Shown here in pieces: positions 34,195 to 46,420 of a DNA stretch of 64,000 bases (its first letter is position 1; each line of letters begins with the position of its first letter). The position numbers and the translations under genes are program-made. Source of the DNA: Orobanche coerulescens (taxonomy: Eukaryota > Streptophyta > Magnoliopsida > Lamiales > Orobanchaceae); the NCBI GenBank assembly GCA_033398695.1, contig CM065806.1, positions 36,667,001 to 36,731,000 on the forward strand. The letters run 5' to 3'. The notes below the pieces were generated by a model. It was not told the DNA's origin and made no database searches. It saw only the letters and a program-made list of their open reading frames with translations.

Positions 34195-34590
34195 CATCTA
34201 CACGATCATTGTTCGTACACATCATGTACCGAACTCCGGAGGCCTCGACGGACCTTACCCGACCACACACACTGTTCGTACACATCATGTACCGAACTCC
34301 GAGGCCTCAACGGACCCTACCCGGCCACACACCTGCTCGTACACATCATGTACCGAACTCCGAGGCCTCAACGGACCCTACCCGGCCACAACATCGTTCG
34401 TACACATCATGTACCGAACTCCGCAGGCCTCATCGGACCCTACTGGATCACACACCTTGTCCGTACACGCGTCATGTACCGGACTCCGCAGGCCTCGTCG
34501 GACCTACCCGGATCACACACTTTGTTCGTACACATCATGTACCGAACTCCGCAGGCCTCGCTGGACCTACCCGGAACACACACACATCGA
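34195..34590 (-). repeat. Tandem repeat in solo LTR1 (CATGTACCGAACTCC units)
   Basis: Six units spaced about 60-75 bp, each containing GTACACATCATGTACCGAA, a GAGGCCTC- or CAGGCCTC-like phrase and CGGACC-TACCCGG. Homologous units occur at 40680-40890 in solo LTR2 with GGCCACGACGGA instead. On the LTR strand this lies in the transcribed part downstream of the promoter. Frames running through it are repeat artefacts. Confidence 0.8.
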
Positions 34591-35549
34591 CACGACACAA
34601 TTCATAATCATTAAATGTCAAGCCATTCCACATTACACGAAATGTACAATCAAGTATGTAAACCAAAACAACACAAATATCATGATCATCACAACGACTC
34701 TTAACCAACATAACACACATTCGGTACACAATACATTGAACAACCACGTGTACAACCATCTCATATGTACATCGCAATCCCGCACAAATGGCACGACGCC
34801 TAACACGGATACCAATATATCACTATTATCACAAAGCCTTCAAATTTCGGAAAACACAACCAACTCAAACGGAACATATTTACGGAGGCAAGCAAAATCG
34901 TCATACATATCATACGTAATTACTAGTCACAAGATACAAGTCGTATAATAAGATACTTGCCTTAATAACCGCTACCAAACGTTAGAAGAACACGGTTCGA
35001 CCGAAGCTCGGACCGAAGAAGACAACGAACGGAAGGGTTCCACTCGAGTTCTTCACAAGAATTTCGTCCCTAAGTCATACCAATGATAAATCAACAATCG
35101 TACGATGGATAATAATCATACAACGCCCAATCCCCCCTCTAAGACCTTTTGTCGGACACCTTCAAGGCGTTGACTAAGAACTCGACCAAAATAACGAATC
35201 GAAACGATCCAACCATGGAATAACAAGGGAAATGATAGAATACATCTAAATAATCATCAATACATCACAAATCTAAGTTATTACGGTTAAATCGGACAAA
35301 ACGAACAAAAACCCCAAATTCACCCAAAAGTAGGGTTTCAAGAATTTACCTTGGATTAATGATGAAGAACAATTGTTGGAGTTGTTAATCCACACCAAAA
35401 ACTTGAAGAATATGAAGTTCTCTGGGATTGATGATGCAAAACACCCAAAAATCGCCCATAAGATCGCCCAAGAGGAGGAGGAATGAAGGAAGAGATGAAA
35501 TGAGCATTCATCTCACAAAATCCATGAGAAAATAGGCTAATCGGGTGTG

Positions 35550-35600
35550 TGCCGCGGCCCGGCCTAAGTGTGCCGCGGCACGAGTACAGTGCCGCTCGCC
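35550..35600 (-). promoter_or_regulatory. Solo LTR1 U3 motif TGCCGCGGCA, three copies
   Basis: TGCCGCGG starts at 35550 and 35571 (the latter the palindrome TGCCGCGGCA) and TGCCGCTCG at 35590, intervals 21 and 19 bp. Same relative place in the LTR as the arrays of other families, but few copies and no clear TATA box. Confidence 0.45.
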
Positions 35601-38600
35601 AAAACTGGAAAATGAGTATCTGAGCTATTTCGACCATAACTCTCTCGTCCGGACTCCGATTGACTCACCGTTTGAACCATTGGAAAGCTAACTTGATGCT
35701 CTATAATATTGAAAAGATTCAAAGTATTTGGAGTTTTAAAGAATTTATGGTGATTTTACAAGGTCGACTCATATTTGGGAAAAGTCGTTTAATAACACTG
35801 AACTCAAGAAAACGACACCGAAACCCGAACCTGAATACGAATCGAAGATACGGTCACGAAGTACTCGCAAAGACGAATCTTAGGGCTAAGAGAACACACA
35901 ATTCAGACCACCCGAAGGCTCGGAATTCAACAACGGAAGTAATTACCCAAAACTTTGGGAAATTACGAAAATGGCCCAACACGTCCGAAAATCACGATAC
36001 GCGATCGAAACACCAAACCAAAGCTCACAACACGACTAACAAAGTTAAACGGACTTACGGGAAACTCGAAACAGTAATTTCGGACGAGATTCACAAGAAT
36101 CGAACTCGAGTGCGGAAAAGTTGTTAAGAAACACGGAACTCAACAAAACAATACCGAAAAGAACTCGGATGACAAAAAGTGCAGAATTAATCATTCTCAG
36201 AATGATGATACGGTCCCAAGCGAGTCGTCGAAACGGACCTCCGCCGAAAAAATAAAATTACCAGAAATCCGAAATTGCGGATATTACATTCGTAAATTGC
36301 ATTGGTCAGGGCCGAGGAGCTCGTAGACGAAGGCAATGGGATTGGTAACGGCTTCATCATCGTCGTGTCGGTATCGAGGCAAGTTATTACTTGCTCAGTT
36401 TACAATATTTGATGAATGGTTTCAGTTTCATTCGTTTTTAATTCTTATAGCAATGATATAATTATGAACTCTGGAGACTTGGAATTGTATGTTATTTTTT
36501 CATTTTGGGAATTAAATCCTAATGTATATGATTTACACTTGTTATTGGTATACTTGAGTATCGAGGATACATTATGGTAAAGACGAGGATATGAGTTATC
36601 TATAGTCCTTGGTATTTTGAATCGTCGAACATTGAGGATAATTGTTGGTGATGGTTTTGACATCGAGGTTGCTCTCGAAGGACTCGGGGCAAGTCCTCAA
36701 ATCATTTTTGTCATTTAGTGTCGATCATGTTGTAATACATTTGTGTATTGTTGTTGTCGTGCATTTGTGTATTGTTGTTAACATGCATTTGTGCATTATT
36801 GTCGTATGTCCACCTTGTGTTGGTCCGACGGGATCATCTTGGGTATCTATAGCTATGTGCACTGGATCGCTGGACAGGTACTTCCACCATGTGTTGGTCT
36901 GACGGGATCATCATGGGAATATATGATGCGTGCGCTGAATCGTTGGATTACCATGTGTTGTTGTGCATATGTATATTGTTGGTCATCCACCGCGTGTTGA
37001 TCTAATGGGATCATCGTGGGAATCTATGTTGTGTGCGCTGTATCGTTGGATTACCATAAGTATACATTGTTGTTATCGTGGTGAGCATATTGATGTTGTC
37101 ATATGAGTATGCATTTGTAGGTCTCATGTTAGGACCATGTCCGTACGTTGTATTGATCTGATCTCGGATTAGACTAACGTGATTCGTTGTGGCATTGCAT
37201 ATCTTGAGGTATGTTATGTATTTCCTTCTTGGTTCTTGTCTTTGAATGGACAATTGATTATTGTGTTGATGTTTGATGATGTTATCCGATGGATTGAGTT
37301 GGTCAGAGTTGATACATTTATGTCTTGGTAAGTTATGATGATGTTTTGAGAATCTCGAGTATTGTTTGAGGTACAGTATAGATGTTGTGTATGAGTTCAT
37401 TGTTTAGTGGAGATTACGAGATGTGGAATATGGTAAGGATTATTTTGATGAGGATTATTACGAGCTGGTAATGTTATGACGATAATATTACATTGGTCGT
37501 ATTCTTATTTTGTAATTTCATTGGTATGATATTATTGATGTGATGTGACCGTTATCATTGTTGAGTATTATGGCTGACCCCATCGTGGGATTTATTTTTA
37601 GGTTCTTTTTTCGGATATCGAGCTTGTATCAGTCGTGAAGTGATTAGCTTCCCGGAGGATACTGGCTATGGCGTGTGTTTGTGAATCGAGTACTCTGTCT
37701 AGTTGTTATTTTCTGCTGCAAAAGAGTATTTTGGTTCTTTGTTATATCCGTTGCGAATGTGTTTTAAAATGGGTTGCTAGGATTTGCGAATCTGGGTTCA
37801 TTTTGGAAAATCGTTTTCTAAACTATTTTGTCAGTATGTGTAACGATGGCTTAACGTATACTTTTAGATTGATGAGTTTTGGCATTATGGCCTTGTACTT
37901 TCAAATGAGATTTTTCGACGGTACTGATAAATGGATTTTATAAAGTCTTTGAATATTTATAAAAGATATTACCGTCATCGCCGCTTAGGTGTATTTGAAA
38001 TGTTTGTAAAAATATCTTTTAGCCTTATGGGTTCCGTTTCGAGGCCCACGGCACTGTAATATTCTCGGATGGCTCTGGGGGTGTTACAGAATATGGTATC
38101 AGAGCTTAGGTTGTAGAAACCAAGGCTATCGGGTCGAGTCGAGTCGTGTTTTTATCACATAGTCGGTTGGCAAGTGTTAGAGACCTGGGTTTTTGTTGTT
38201 TACTCGGGCTTGTGTGTTATGTGGTTTACCAGTGTGGTACTGTGGTTGTTTTAAACTTTTCCAAATGGTATTAACGTGCTTCTTCAGAAAGAGATGTGTT
38301 GTGTTCTCGAGTTGAATTGATTTTGCAAAATGTATGTTTTGAGAATATCTGTATCGAGTATTTCCTAGAGTTGAGACATGTGCCAGTATCACGGGGAATC
38401 GTCGGCTTCACGATCTGTAAGTATTTAGATTTTTGAATTGTATTGAGGTTATTTGCGGTTATAAGTTGATATGCTTTGAGATCCAAAAGAATATTATGTG
38501 TTACATTATGAAGGAGCAGAATATGATAGTTGGAACAAAACCGATGATCTTGAGAAACTGTGATTATAGAAAATCAATATGTCGGGTAAACTTGGGAAAT

Positions 38601-39889
38601 GGAGTTGTATATTTGGGAGATATATTGTGGATTGTTGAGAGGAACATGTAGTCATGCTAGTTCATTTTGAGAAATATGAAACTGTTTTTTAACATTTGAA
38701 ATGATACTTTTCAACATGACGTATTTTGAATGAACGATTTCGCTCGCTGTCATGAAAATGTATTTTCTTAAACTTATTTTGAGAGACAGTATTGTTGTCT
38801 AAAAAAAACATGTTTCATCATGGCATAGTTGAGGTGTTGCAGAATGGAATAATGGTCAATAAAGCAATTCATATGTGGGAAATGTGATTTTAAGAAAGTC
38901 TCTATAATATGATTTTGGATTCTATCGTGTGATGTTCCGACCTAATGTCAGTGGAATTGGTGACGAGCCGAATTGGTATACAGGAGTATGAATGTGGTCA
39001 ATCATTTGCATATTTTCATTCTATTTAATCATGACTATTCGAAAAGAATTGTTATCGAGAACTTGACATGAGCGAGCCGGTTTAACTTTTCGAAAATTGA
39101 TTTTGTGGTCTTATAAAAATATGTGTTTTGAGTTTTGAAAGTATGGAAAGAACTTTCGAAATTTTTTTTTTGTTGACGATATAATATGATTTCAAAGACG
39201 TTTTGAAAACGTAATTGGTATGCGTACAAACGCAGTACATAATGCATATCATGGTGAAGTTCTGAGTGAGACTCACAAACTGGATAACACATCAATGGTA
39301 CGATGAAAAGAGATTCGAACTTCAGTATGGTAGTTTGGTTATCCAGGGATGACTGGTTGGTTGATCAGATAAGAGAAATATGTCGCGTGTTATGTTCGTC
39401 GGTTTGCGACTGGTTGTTCATACGCCGAAAGGTATGTTCAAAAGTCGGTGTGTTTCTTTGAGACCCACTGTATGCGATTTGTGTAACGTTTTGAGAATTT
39501 TATTCTTTCGTATATCTGTCTCTGTGGTTCTGTGCTAATAGTGTTGGAGCTTACCATGTGAAGGTATTCTTAGTTATTGTTGATCCTTCGTTGGTAATAT
39601 TGAAGTTTATCATGATAATGATATTCTCGGTTAATTCATTGATTGATCATTGTTATTGATCGTATGAGCGTTCGGACTTTGTGTCAACGTTTTGGGATTT
39701 GTTGCCATTGTTTTGGGCAATTGTTCCATGGATGTATCGTGTATTATTGGTTTTTATCAGGATTGGGACTTGATTGTGCGATCAGGCAGACAGGCTTTGA
39801 CACAGATGAATTATTCCATAATCGAGCCATAATGATGTATTTTGTTGAAATTCGTGAAGTTGCGATTGTAAGCGTATTGAGGCTTTGAA

Positions 39890-42415
39890 TGTAACACCTC
39901 CAAAAACATATGGGAATATTACACGCCGTAGATCCCTCCCACGAGGATCTATCAGGCTAAGCATCACAAAACAACCAAGTGTTTGCCCGGTCGGGGACAA
40001 ACGATACAATAATAGAGACCGTTAAGGTCAATTATAAACAGTTGCACTGATTGATAAGGCTGCACGACTGACACAAATAGACAAATACAATTCCTTACAA
40101 TAAATATCCACGTCGGGTAAAGATATAAAATAACGGAAGGTGGATTACAACTCTATCGATACAACATAACTCGACCAAACTCTCAACTCCTGATTAGTAT
40201 CGTAGCTCATCACTTCCTGCGCCGCTCCTGTGACTGCTCCTACGAACATTCATGTACATGAACGTAATACAGACATACACCTCCCGATTACTCAGGGGTT
40301 AGCAAAATTCCACTATTTTGCTAGTGCAAGTATAATACTATACGAAATATAACAAGCAAATAGCAACCACGAATCAAAATACGACAATCAGTTATTAAAA
40401 ACATTCCCGAGAGGTTTTAGAATTTCGGATTCAAGCAAATAAGTGTTTGTAAATAAACTCCTCATCTCGGGGATTTTGAAAGTAGAAATCTTTTTGGACC
40501 TTGAGTCCCAAATTACAAAACCTTTTTCGAAATCGTTAGAGCCTCAGCCCAGTTCTTGTTTCAAAACATATTAGCTAGGATATCATCACGGGTCCAAAGC
40601 CCAACATCAACATTATCCAGTCAATAATTGTTCTTACTCGTCAAGTAACAAATCCCGGAGGCCACGACGGACCGTACCCGGTTCCACACAATCCCTGTTC
40701 GTACAGATCATGTACCAAACTCCAGAGGCCACGACGGATCCTACCCGGAACACACATACTGTTCGTACACATCATGTACCGAACTTCAGAGGCCACGATG
40801 GACCCTACCCGGAACACACACTGTTCGTACACATCATGTACCGAACTCCAGAGGCCACGATGGACCCTGCCCGGAACACACACTGTCACTTCACAACACA
40901 TATTGATCAACTCAACACATTACCACAAACAACACACATTATTACCAATATGTCAAACCATTCAACAATACACCGCAATACATATTCAAGTATGTAATCA
41001 ATCCGGCACAATTATCATAATCATCATGATAACTCAATCATGAACAATCACGCACAACACAAACAATATGATTAACACAACCAACCCAATTCCACAACGT
41101 TAAACAAGTAAGGATATCATCACTACCATCAAGCGTTCACAATAATCAATTCATAATCAATTCACATGAAGCATATCCACGAAGTAAACCAAATCATCGC
41201 AAACCCAACACGAAGTCTCTATTCACAAGACACAAATCTTATAGCAAGATACTTGCCTCACTAACCGCTACCGAACACTCCGACGAACACGGTTCAATCG
41301 GGAAATCTCGAACACCTGCAATCCTCCGGCAAAAACAACGAAACACGATTACAACGAGTATAAAAACTGGAAACAACACGAAACACGCCCAAGAATCAAA
41401 GTAAAACCCGTTGAGTCATTTAATCGGACATTAAATGCTCAAGGCTCCCTTAGAACACAAAAATCACGGTTGGACTCCAATGAATTCGAGATACGGATAT
41501 ACAATCCGTAGAACACGGTTAATAATACTCAATAACATCAATCGGTTCATCAAAATCGAACGAACAACAACATAAAGAAGGAAATCCCGAAAGTCAACCC
41601 TAGGATATTTCAAGAATTACCTTCGATCCGGACGAATGAAGTGGAAGATGATGATAGATATGAATCAAGCTTCCCAAAATGATGCACGACGATACCTCCG
41701 ATAACCACCCTTGAATCATAGCCGAAAATCATGGAAGAAGAAGGGGAAAGGGGAAAAATGGCAATGAAACCCGTCGCCCAACCTTATATAGCCGGACACA
41801 TTACGACCGTAACCTATAGGGCCTTACGGCCATAACTCGTCACTTACGTCCGTACTCGGAACCTATTTACGTCCGTAACTAGGCCTCCCGGGCCACTGCC
41901 CAAAACGTGCGGGTACATTACGACCGTAACCCAACAATGCATTACGGCCATGCACGGACACTCCTTACGGCCGTAACCATGTTCCGCAGGGCAGTAACAT
42001 GTGCGGATGCCTTACGGCCATACCCGGAAATGCATTACGACCGTACCAGGACATGTCTTATGGTCGTAACTCGACCGTGCCTTACGGCCGTAACTCGGCC
42101 AGGCCTTACGGTCATAACTCGACCATTCTGACAGTCCGATCAGACATTCGACAACGCCTCGGTCACACTAATGCACCATCTATGATTCAAAACAACAACG
42201 AGCATATTATGAAACATAACGTACCACACCAAAAGCACACCTTTAATTAAAGAAGCGCACGCGACAACCAGTTTCACTCGACGAACATGACAACAAAATA
42301 CATCTTACCGTACATAACAGAAAACGAAAACCAATAATCATAACGAAACAAAATAACCGGCACAAAATGATCAAATAGTTCAAGGCAACCGAAAATAAAA
42401 ATCTCGGGTATTACA
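39890..42415 (-). mobile_element. Solo LTR of a second gypsy family, reverse orientation (solo LTR2)
   Basis: 2,526 bp between the perfect duplication TTGAA (39885-39889 and 42416-42420). On the minus strand it starts TGTAATACCCGAGATTTTT and ends GTGTAATATTCCC then GGAGGTGTTACA. It shares its 3' third and the CATGTACCGAAC tandem units with solo LTR1, but the 5' end and U3 differ. Contains GAGGCAAGTATCTTG on the minus strand at about 41250. Confidence 0.92.
41784..42117 (-). promoter_or_regulatory. Solo LTR2 U3: twelve TTACGGCCGTAA-type units at 23-bp period, then TATA
   Basis: Plus-strand unit starts: 41801, 41824, 41844, 41867, 41918, 41942, 41965, 42012, 42035, 42058, 42082 and 42106. Intervals are 23,20,23,51,24,23,47,23,23,24,24. 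The TATA box (minus strand TATATAAGG) starts at 41790, 22 bp beyond the edge of the last unit (41812). The word is the same as in the gypsy LTR at 24681, although the 5' ends and spacer sequences of the two LTRs are not alike. Confidence 0.9.
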
Positions 42416-42603
42416 TTGAAGTTGGGTCATTGCTAGTGTCGAGGAGATCATCGACTTCACGCATTAGTAAGTATAATGTTTTTGTTATTCGTTAATAATG
42501 ATGATTGATCTGTTTCGTGATGATTCTGGAGATTGTGGTTGAACTCTTGGTTGTGACCGGATTGCGAGTTTCGAGGACGAAACTTATTTTACGTGGGGTA
42601 GTA

Positions 42604-45600
42604 TGTATCCTAAATTTCTACTATGGTTGTTTAAAGTTATTTTATCCGAGTTATATTGTACAGTGTGGAATCTGTACAGTATGGATAAAATAATTGAAGG
42701 ACTGAGACAGTTGTATTTGTATAATTTTCGTACTTGGTCGACAATTGCATTTGAGGATATCGTGTATCAGGTTGTTTATTTTGATATCGGGTATATCAAG
42801 TGAGAATGTTATTGGGACGAGTATATGTATTCAGTATGTCATATATACGTATTTGGTATGTTGAGACGACAAGCAGGAGCAGCTATTTTTGGCTGAGTGC
42901 AGAAGCCATTACGTACGTTAAGTCGAGGAGCTTACGTATGTTAAATTGGTAAGTATAACGTACGTTATGTGTTATGCATTACGTACGTTAAAGTATCAGG
43001 TGAGATGCAGTCGTCTGATCAGAGGACTTTGTAAATACAAGTGTAACGTACGTTAAGCATAGGAGATTACATACGTTAAGACCAAGCCGTAACGTACATT
43101 ACATTGAGTATATAACGTACATTATGAAGAGAATCGGACAGGATCTGAGGTGTCGCAACTTTCAGCGCAGATGCGGACAGGAGAAGTCAACTCCTAGATA
43201 ACGTACATTATGAGTGGTACATTGCGTATGTTAAATAGGTATAATACTATAGCAAGTCAACTCTGTGTTACGTACGCTATGGCACAGATGTTACGTACGT
43301 CATACAAGGTATAAAATGAGGCAGTAACTTCTGGATTGTCATTACGCATGCTACCGATGTCTAATAACGTACGTAAATGATGTTACGCACGTTAAGATGG
43401 TTTATGTAACGTACGTAATGCCCTAAAGCTTATATATGTAAGACTCCGTCATTTTTCTATTTTGAGGAGTTCCACCTTGTTTCTTTGTCCTTCAACCATC
43501 CGAGGCCGATTGTGGCTCTTCTAACTCGGTTATGAGCTTGGGGAGCATAGAATGGAGTTGTTCTTAGAGTTGATAATGATCATTGGAAGGAGTTCGATTG
43601 TTCTTCATCGTAGTTCTTCAATACCAGGTAACATTCGTATTTCTCTTATTATAGCTCGAGTTTAGAATGATGTTTACATGCTAGGAAGCATGTTGATCTA
43701 CCTTATAATTATTATGATGTTATACATGAATAAATGGTATTGTGACAAGAGATTGAAAATATTGATTAAGGTTATTCATGTCATAAGAGTTGCGATTCGT
43801 TCAAACATGCTCGTAAGATGGATTATTGGGTTTTTTGGTTGATATATGTGTATTGATGCGATTGTAGTGGTTTTGGATTGTGATGAAAATATATATTGAT
43901 GTAATTCCCTTCTTCATTTCGGATTCTTGATATTATTATCGTTGTTTACTTCGTACGATGACGATTAAGGTAGTATTGCCGTAATTCTTGGTGTTATGAA
44001 TAATGCATGTCGAAGAAGATGATGATATGTGTGTATTGATCAGGTTAGGAGTGAAATGTAATTAGGTTAAAGGTTAGATAACAGATTGGACTATGTTGTC
44101 TTAGTAATTATGAACAAGGTGATGTTAATTGGATGTGCTTACGGAATAATTCACGTTCTTGAGGAACTCTTGAATGGTATATGAGATTGATTTCGGAATT
44201 GAGTATGTTATAATCTTGGTTATCGGGTTGAATTGATTGTTGGTATGATTATCGGACTATGGAATCGTATTGTGGTTGTGGATTCGTGATTGATTGATTT
44301 GGGTTGTTTGGATTTAATCGAGATGTTGTGGTTATATCGATTGTTAATTGTTATCGAACTTGTTGTTTATCGATTATTAAAATAGGTTGTGAGGATTGAT
44401 CATTGATTAGGACCGTGCTTTTCGGTCGTGGAGGATATAAGTTATCTATAGTACGTGGTATTTTGAAACGTCGAACATTGAGGATAATTGCCGGTGATGG
44501 TTTTGAAATCGAGGTTGCTCTCGAAGGACTCGGGGCAAGTCCTCTAATCATTTTTGTCATTTAATGTTGATCATGTTGTAATACATTTGTGTATTGTTGT
44601 TGTCCTGCATTTTTGTATTGTTGTTAATATGCATTTGTGCATTGTTGTCATATGTCCACCTCGTGTTGGTCCGACGGGATCATCTTGGGTATCTATAGTT
44701 GTGTGCGCTGGATCGCTGGACAGGTACTTCCACCATGTGTTGGTCCGATGGGATCATCATGGGAATCTATGATGTGTGCGCTGGATCGTTGGATTACCAT
44801 GTGTTGTTGTTGTGCATATGTATATTATTGGTCATCCACCGCGTGTTGATATAATGGGATCATCGTGGGAATCTATGTTGTGTGCATAAGTATACATTGT
44901 TGATATTGTGGTGAGCATATTGACGTTTTTTCATATGAGTATGCATTTGTAGGTCTCGTGTTAGTACCATGTTCGTACGTTGTATTGATCTGAACTCGGA
45001 TTAGACAGACGTGATTCGTTGTGGCATGCGTATCTTGAGGTATGTTCTGTATTTCCTTCTTGGTTCTTGTCTTTGAATGGACAATCGATTATCGTGTGAT
45101 GGTTAATGATGTTATCCGACAGATTGAGTTGGTCAGAGTTGGTACATTTCTGTCTTGGTAAGTTATGATGATGTTTTGAGAATCTTGAGTATTGTTTGAG
45201 GTACAGTATAGATGTTGTGTATGAGTTCATTGTTTAATGGAGATTACGAGATGTGGAATATGGTAAGGATTATTTTGATGAGGATTATCACGAGTTGGTA
45301 AAGTTATGACGATAAGATTACATTGGTCGTATACTTATTTTGTAATTTCATTGGTATGTAATTATTGATGTGATGTGACCGTTATTATTGTTGAGTATTA
45401 TGGCTGACCCCATTGTGGGATTTATTTGTAGGTTTTTTTTTGGATATCGAGCTTGTATCAATCGTGAAGAGATGAGCTTCCCGGAGGATACTGGCTATGT
45501 CATGTGTTCGTGAATCGAGTACTCCGTCTAGTTGTTATTTTCCGCTGCAAAAGAGTATTTTAGTTATTTGTTATATCCGCTGCGAATGTTTTTTAAAATG

Positions 45601-45918
45601 AGTTGCTAGTATTTTGCGAATCTGGATTCATTTTAAAAAATCATTTTCTAAACTATTTTGTCGGTATGTGTAAGTGATGGCTTAACGTATACTTTTAGAT
45701 TAGTGAGTATTGGCGTTATGGCCTCGTACTTACAAATGAGATTTTTCGACGGTACTGATAAATGTATTTTATAAAGTCTTTGAATAATTTTAAAGATTTT
45801 ACCGTCATTGCCGCTTAGACATATTTGAAATATTTGTAAAAATATCTTTTAGCCTTGTGTGTTCCGTTTCGGGGCCCACGGTGCTGTAATATTCTCGGAT
45901 GGCTCTGGAGGTGTTACA
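42604..45918 (+). repeat. LARD2 3' LTR with U3 array 42909-43438
   Basis: Starts TGTATCCTAAATTTCTAC (three bases shorter at the start than the 5' copy). Array units begin 42909, 42932, 42956, 42979, 43044, 43067, 43090, 43113 and so on to 43407, the same order and gaps as in the 5' LTR; TATATATG starts 24 bp after the last unit. Compared with the 5' LTR it lacks about 280 bp near 44420 and a few dozen bp near 44890. Confidence 0.9.
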
Positions 45919-45923
45919 GTTTT

Positions 45924-46420
45924 CACATGTGGAGATAAGATGGCAAGATCATCACGATCTTAAAATAATGTCACACCATGTTATAAAACAAGACAACACA
46001 CACACACACAAGACTACTACAATTCAGCAAAGGCAAGTGAGAGAGAGGAGAAAAAAACTTTCATCTTGTTCATCTAAGAGAGAGGAAGAAGAAGAAAGGA
46101 AGAGGGAAGAGAAAATACTATATCAATTCATATCCGTATTCTTTGAGAATGAATTGATATAATATTTTTTCTGATCAATATCCATCGCGTGATAATGTAG
46201 AGACATTCGGCTTCTTCGGTGTTTTGATCATTCAGCCAGCTACAACGAATTGGATTTGTGTTCGTGTTGGTGACCAGAAACGATCAAAGCTTGTCTCGGA
46301 AATTGTTCTTCAGGAAGATATTATCAAAGGTCTACGAGGGTATGATCTCTTAATTTTAATTTCATCATTTTATATTCGTTTATACGATGCTTTGATCGAT
46401 CCGTTTTTGGGGTATGGTCA
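45924..46420 (+). repeat. Ty1/copia 3' LTR, right part
   Basis: Follows the GTTTT duplication of LARD2. Purine-rich (AGAGAGAGGAG, GAAGAAGAAAGGAAG) like the GA-rich part of the left LTR, then a U5-like segment with CGATCAAAGCTTGTCTCGG. The end is not defined because a TR-GAG fragment abuts at about 46420. Confidence 0.5.

Larger units (their letters stand above)
33479..36288 (-). mobile_element. Solo LTR of a gypsy-like element, reverse orientation (solo LTR1)
   Basis: 2,810 bp, perfect target duplication TTCGT (33474-33478 and 36289-36293). Read on the minus strand it begins TGTAATATCCGCAATTTCGG and ends with GTGTAATATTCCC and GGGGGTGTTACA. No internal sequence, so the element was removed by LTR-LTR recombination. 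It contains a tandem region of about 60-80 bp units at 34190-34590, each with CACATCATGTACCGAACTCC and a GGCCTCxxCGGACC phrase, repeated six to seven times. It lies in LARD2 LTR sequence just beyond the gypsy. Confidence 0.92.
22310..38088 (+). repeat. LARD2 5' LTR in pieces
   Basis: LTR sequence occupies 22310-24154, about 33460-33478 and 36294-38088, matching 42604-45918 in order. The 3' copy lacks about 280 bp present here after 36294. Shared landmarks: GCTCTCGAAGGACTCGGGGC (36671), the (GTTGTTGTCGTGCATTTGTG) tract at about 36740, and the ending CGGCACTGTAATATTCTC then GGGGGTGTTACA at 38088. Confidence 0.88.
38089..42603 (+). other. LARD2 internal region (split by solo LTR2)
   Basis: Primer-binding site TGGTATCAGAGC at 38094-38105 is exact. 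A donor-like CTGTAAGTATTTAG follows at 38410. Coding frames are at most about 90 codons and resemble nothing. The right end has GAGTTTCGAGGACGAAACTT and the purine-poor TTTTACGTGGGGTAGTA just before the 3' LTR at 42604. Solo LTR2 removed, about 2 kb remain; nothing else is recognised in 38106-39884. Confidence 0.7.
22310..45918 (+). mobile_element. LARD2: large gypsy-like element without gag-pol, hosting three later insertions
   Basis: Starts TGTAATATCCTGAATTTC, ends GGAGGTGTTACA, between the perfect duplication GTTTT (22305-22309 and 45919-45923). LTRs are 3.3-3.65 kb. The 5' LTR is split by a gypsy element and a solo LTR, and the internal region by another solo LTR. Without insertions the internal part is only about 2 kb and shows no retroelement domain. 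It has a perfect primer-binding site, so it was probably mobilised by a related gypsy element. Confidence 0.9.

Noticed and set aside
34155..34948. Frames of 88-179 codons with repeated MYRTPQAS-like units
   Set aside because: They run through tandem LTR units; all three frames give repeats, none shows a protein family.
37668..37943. 91-codon Cys/Phe-rich frame
   Set aside because: Inside the LARD2 LTR; the 3' LTR copy does not keep it open.
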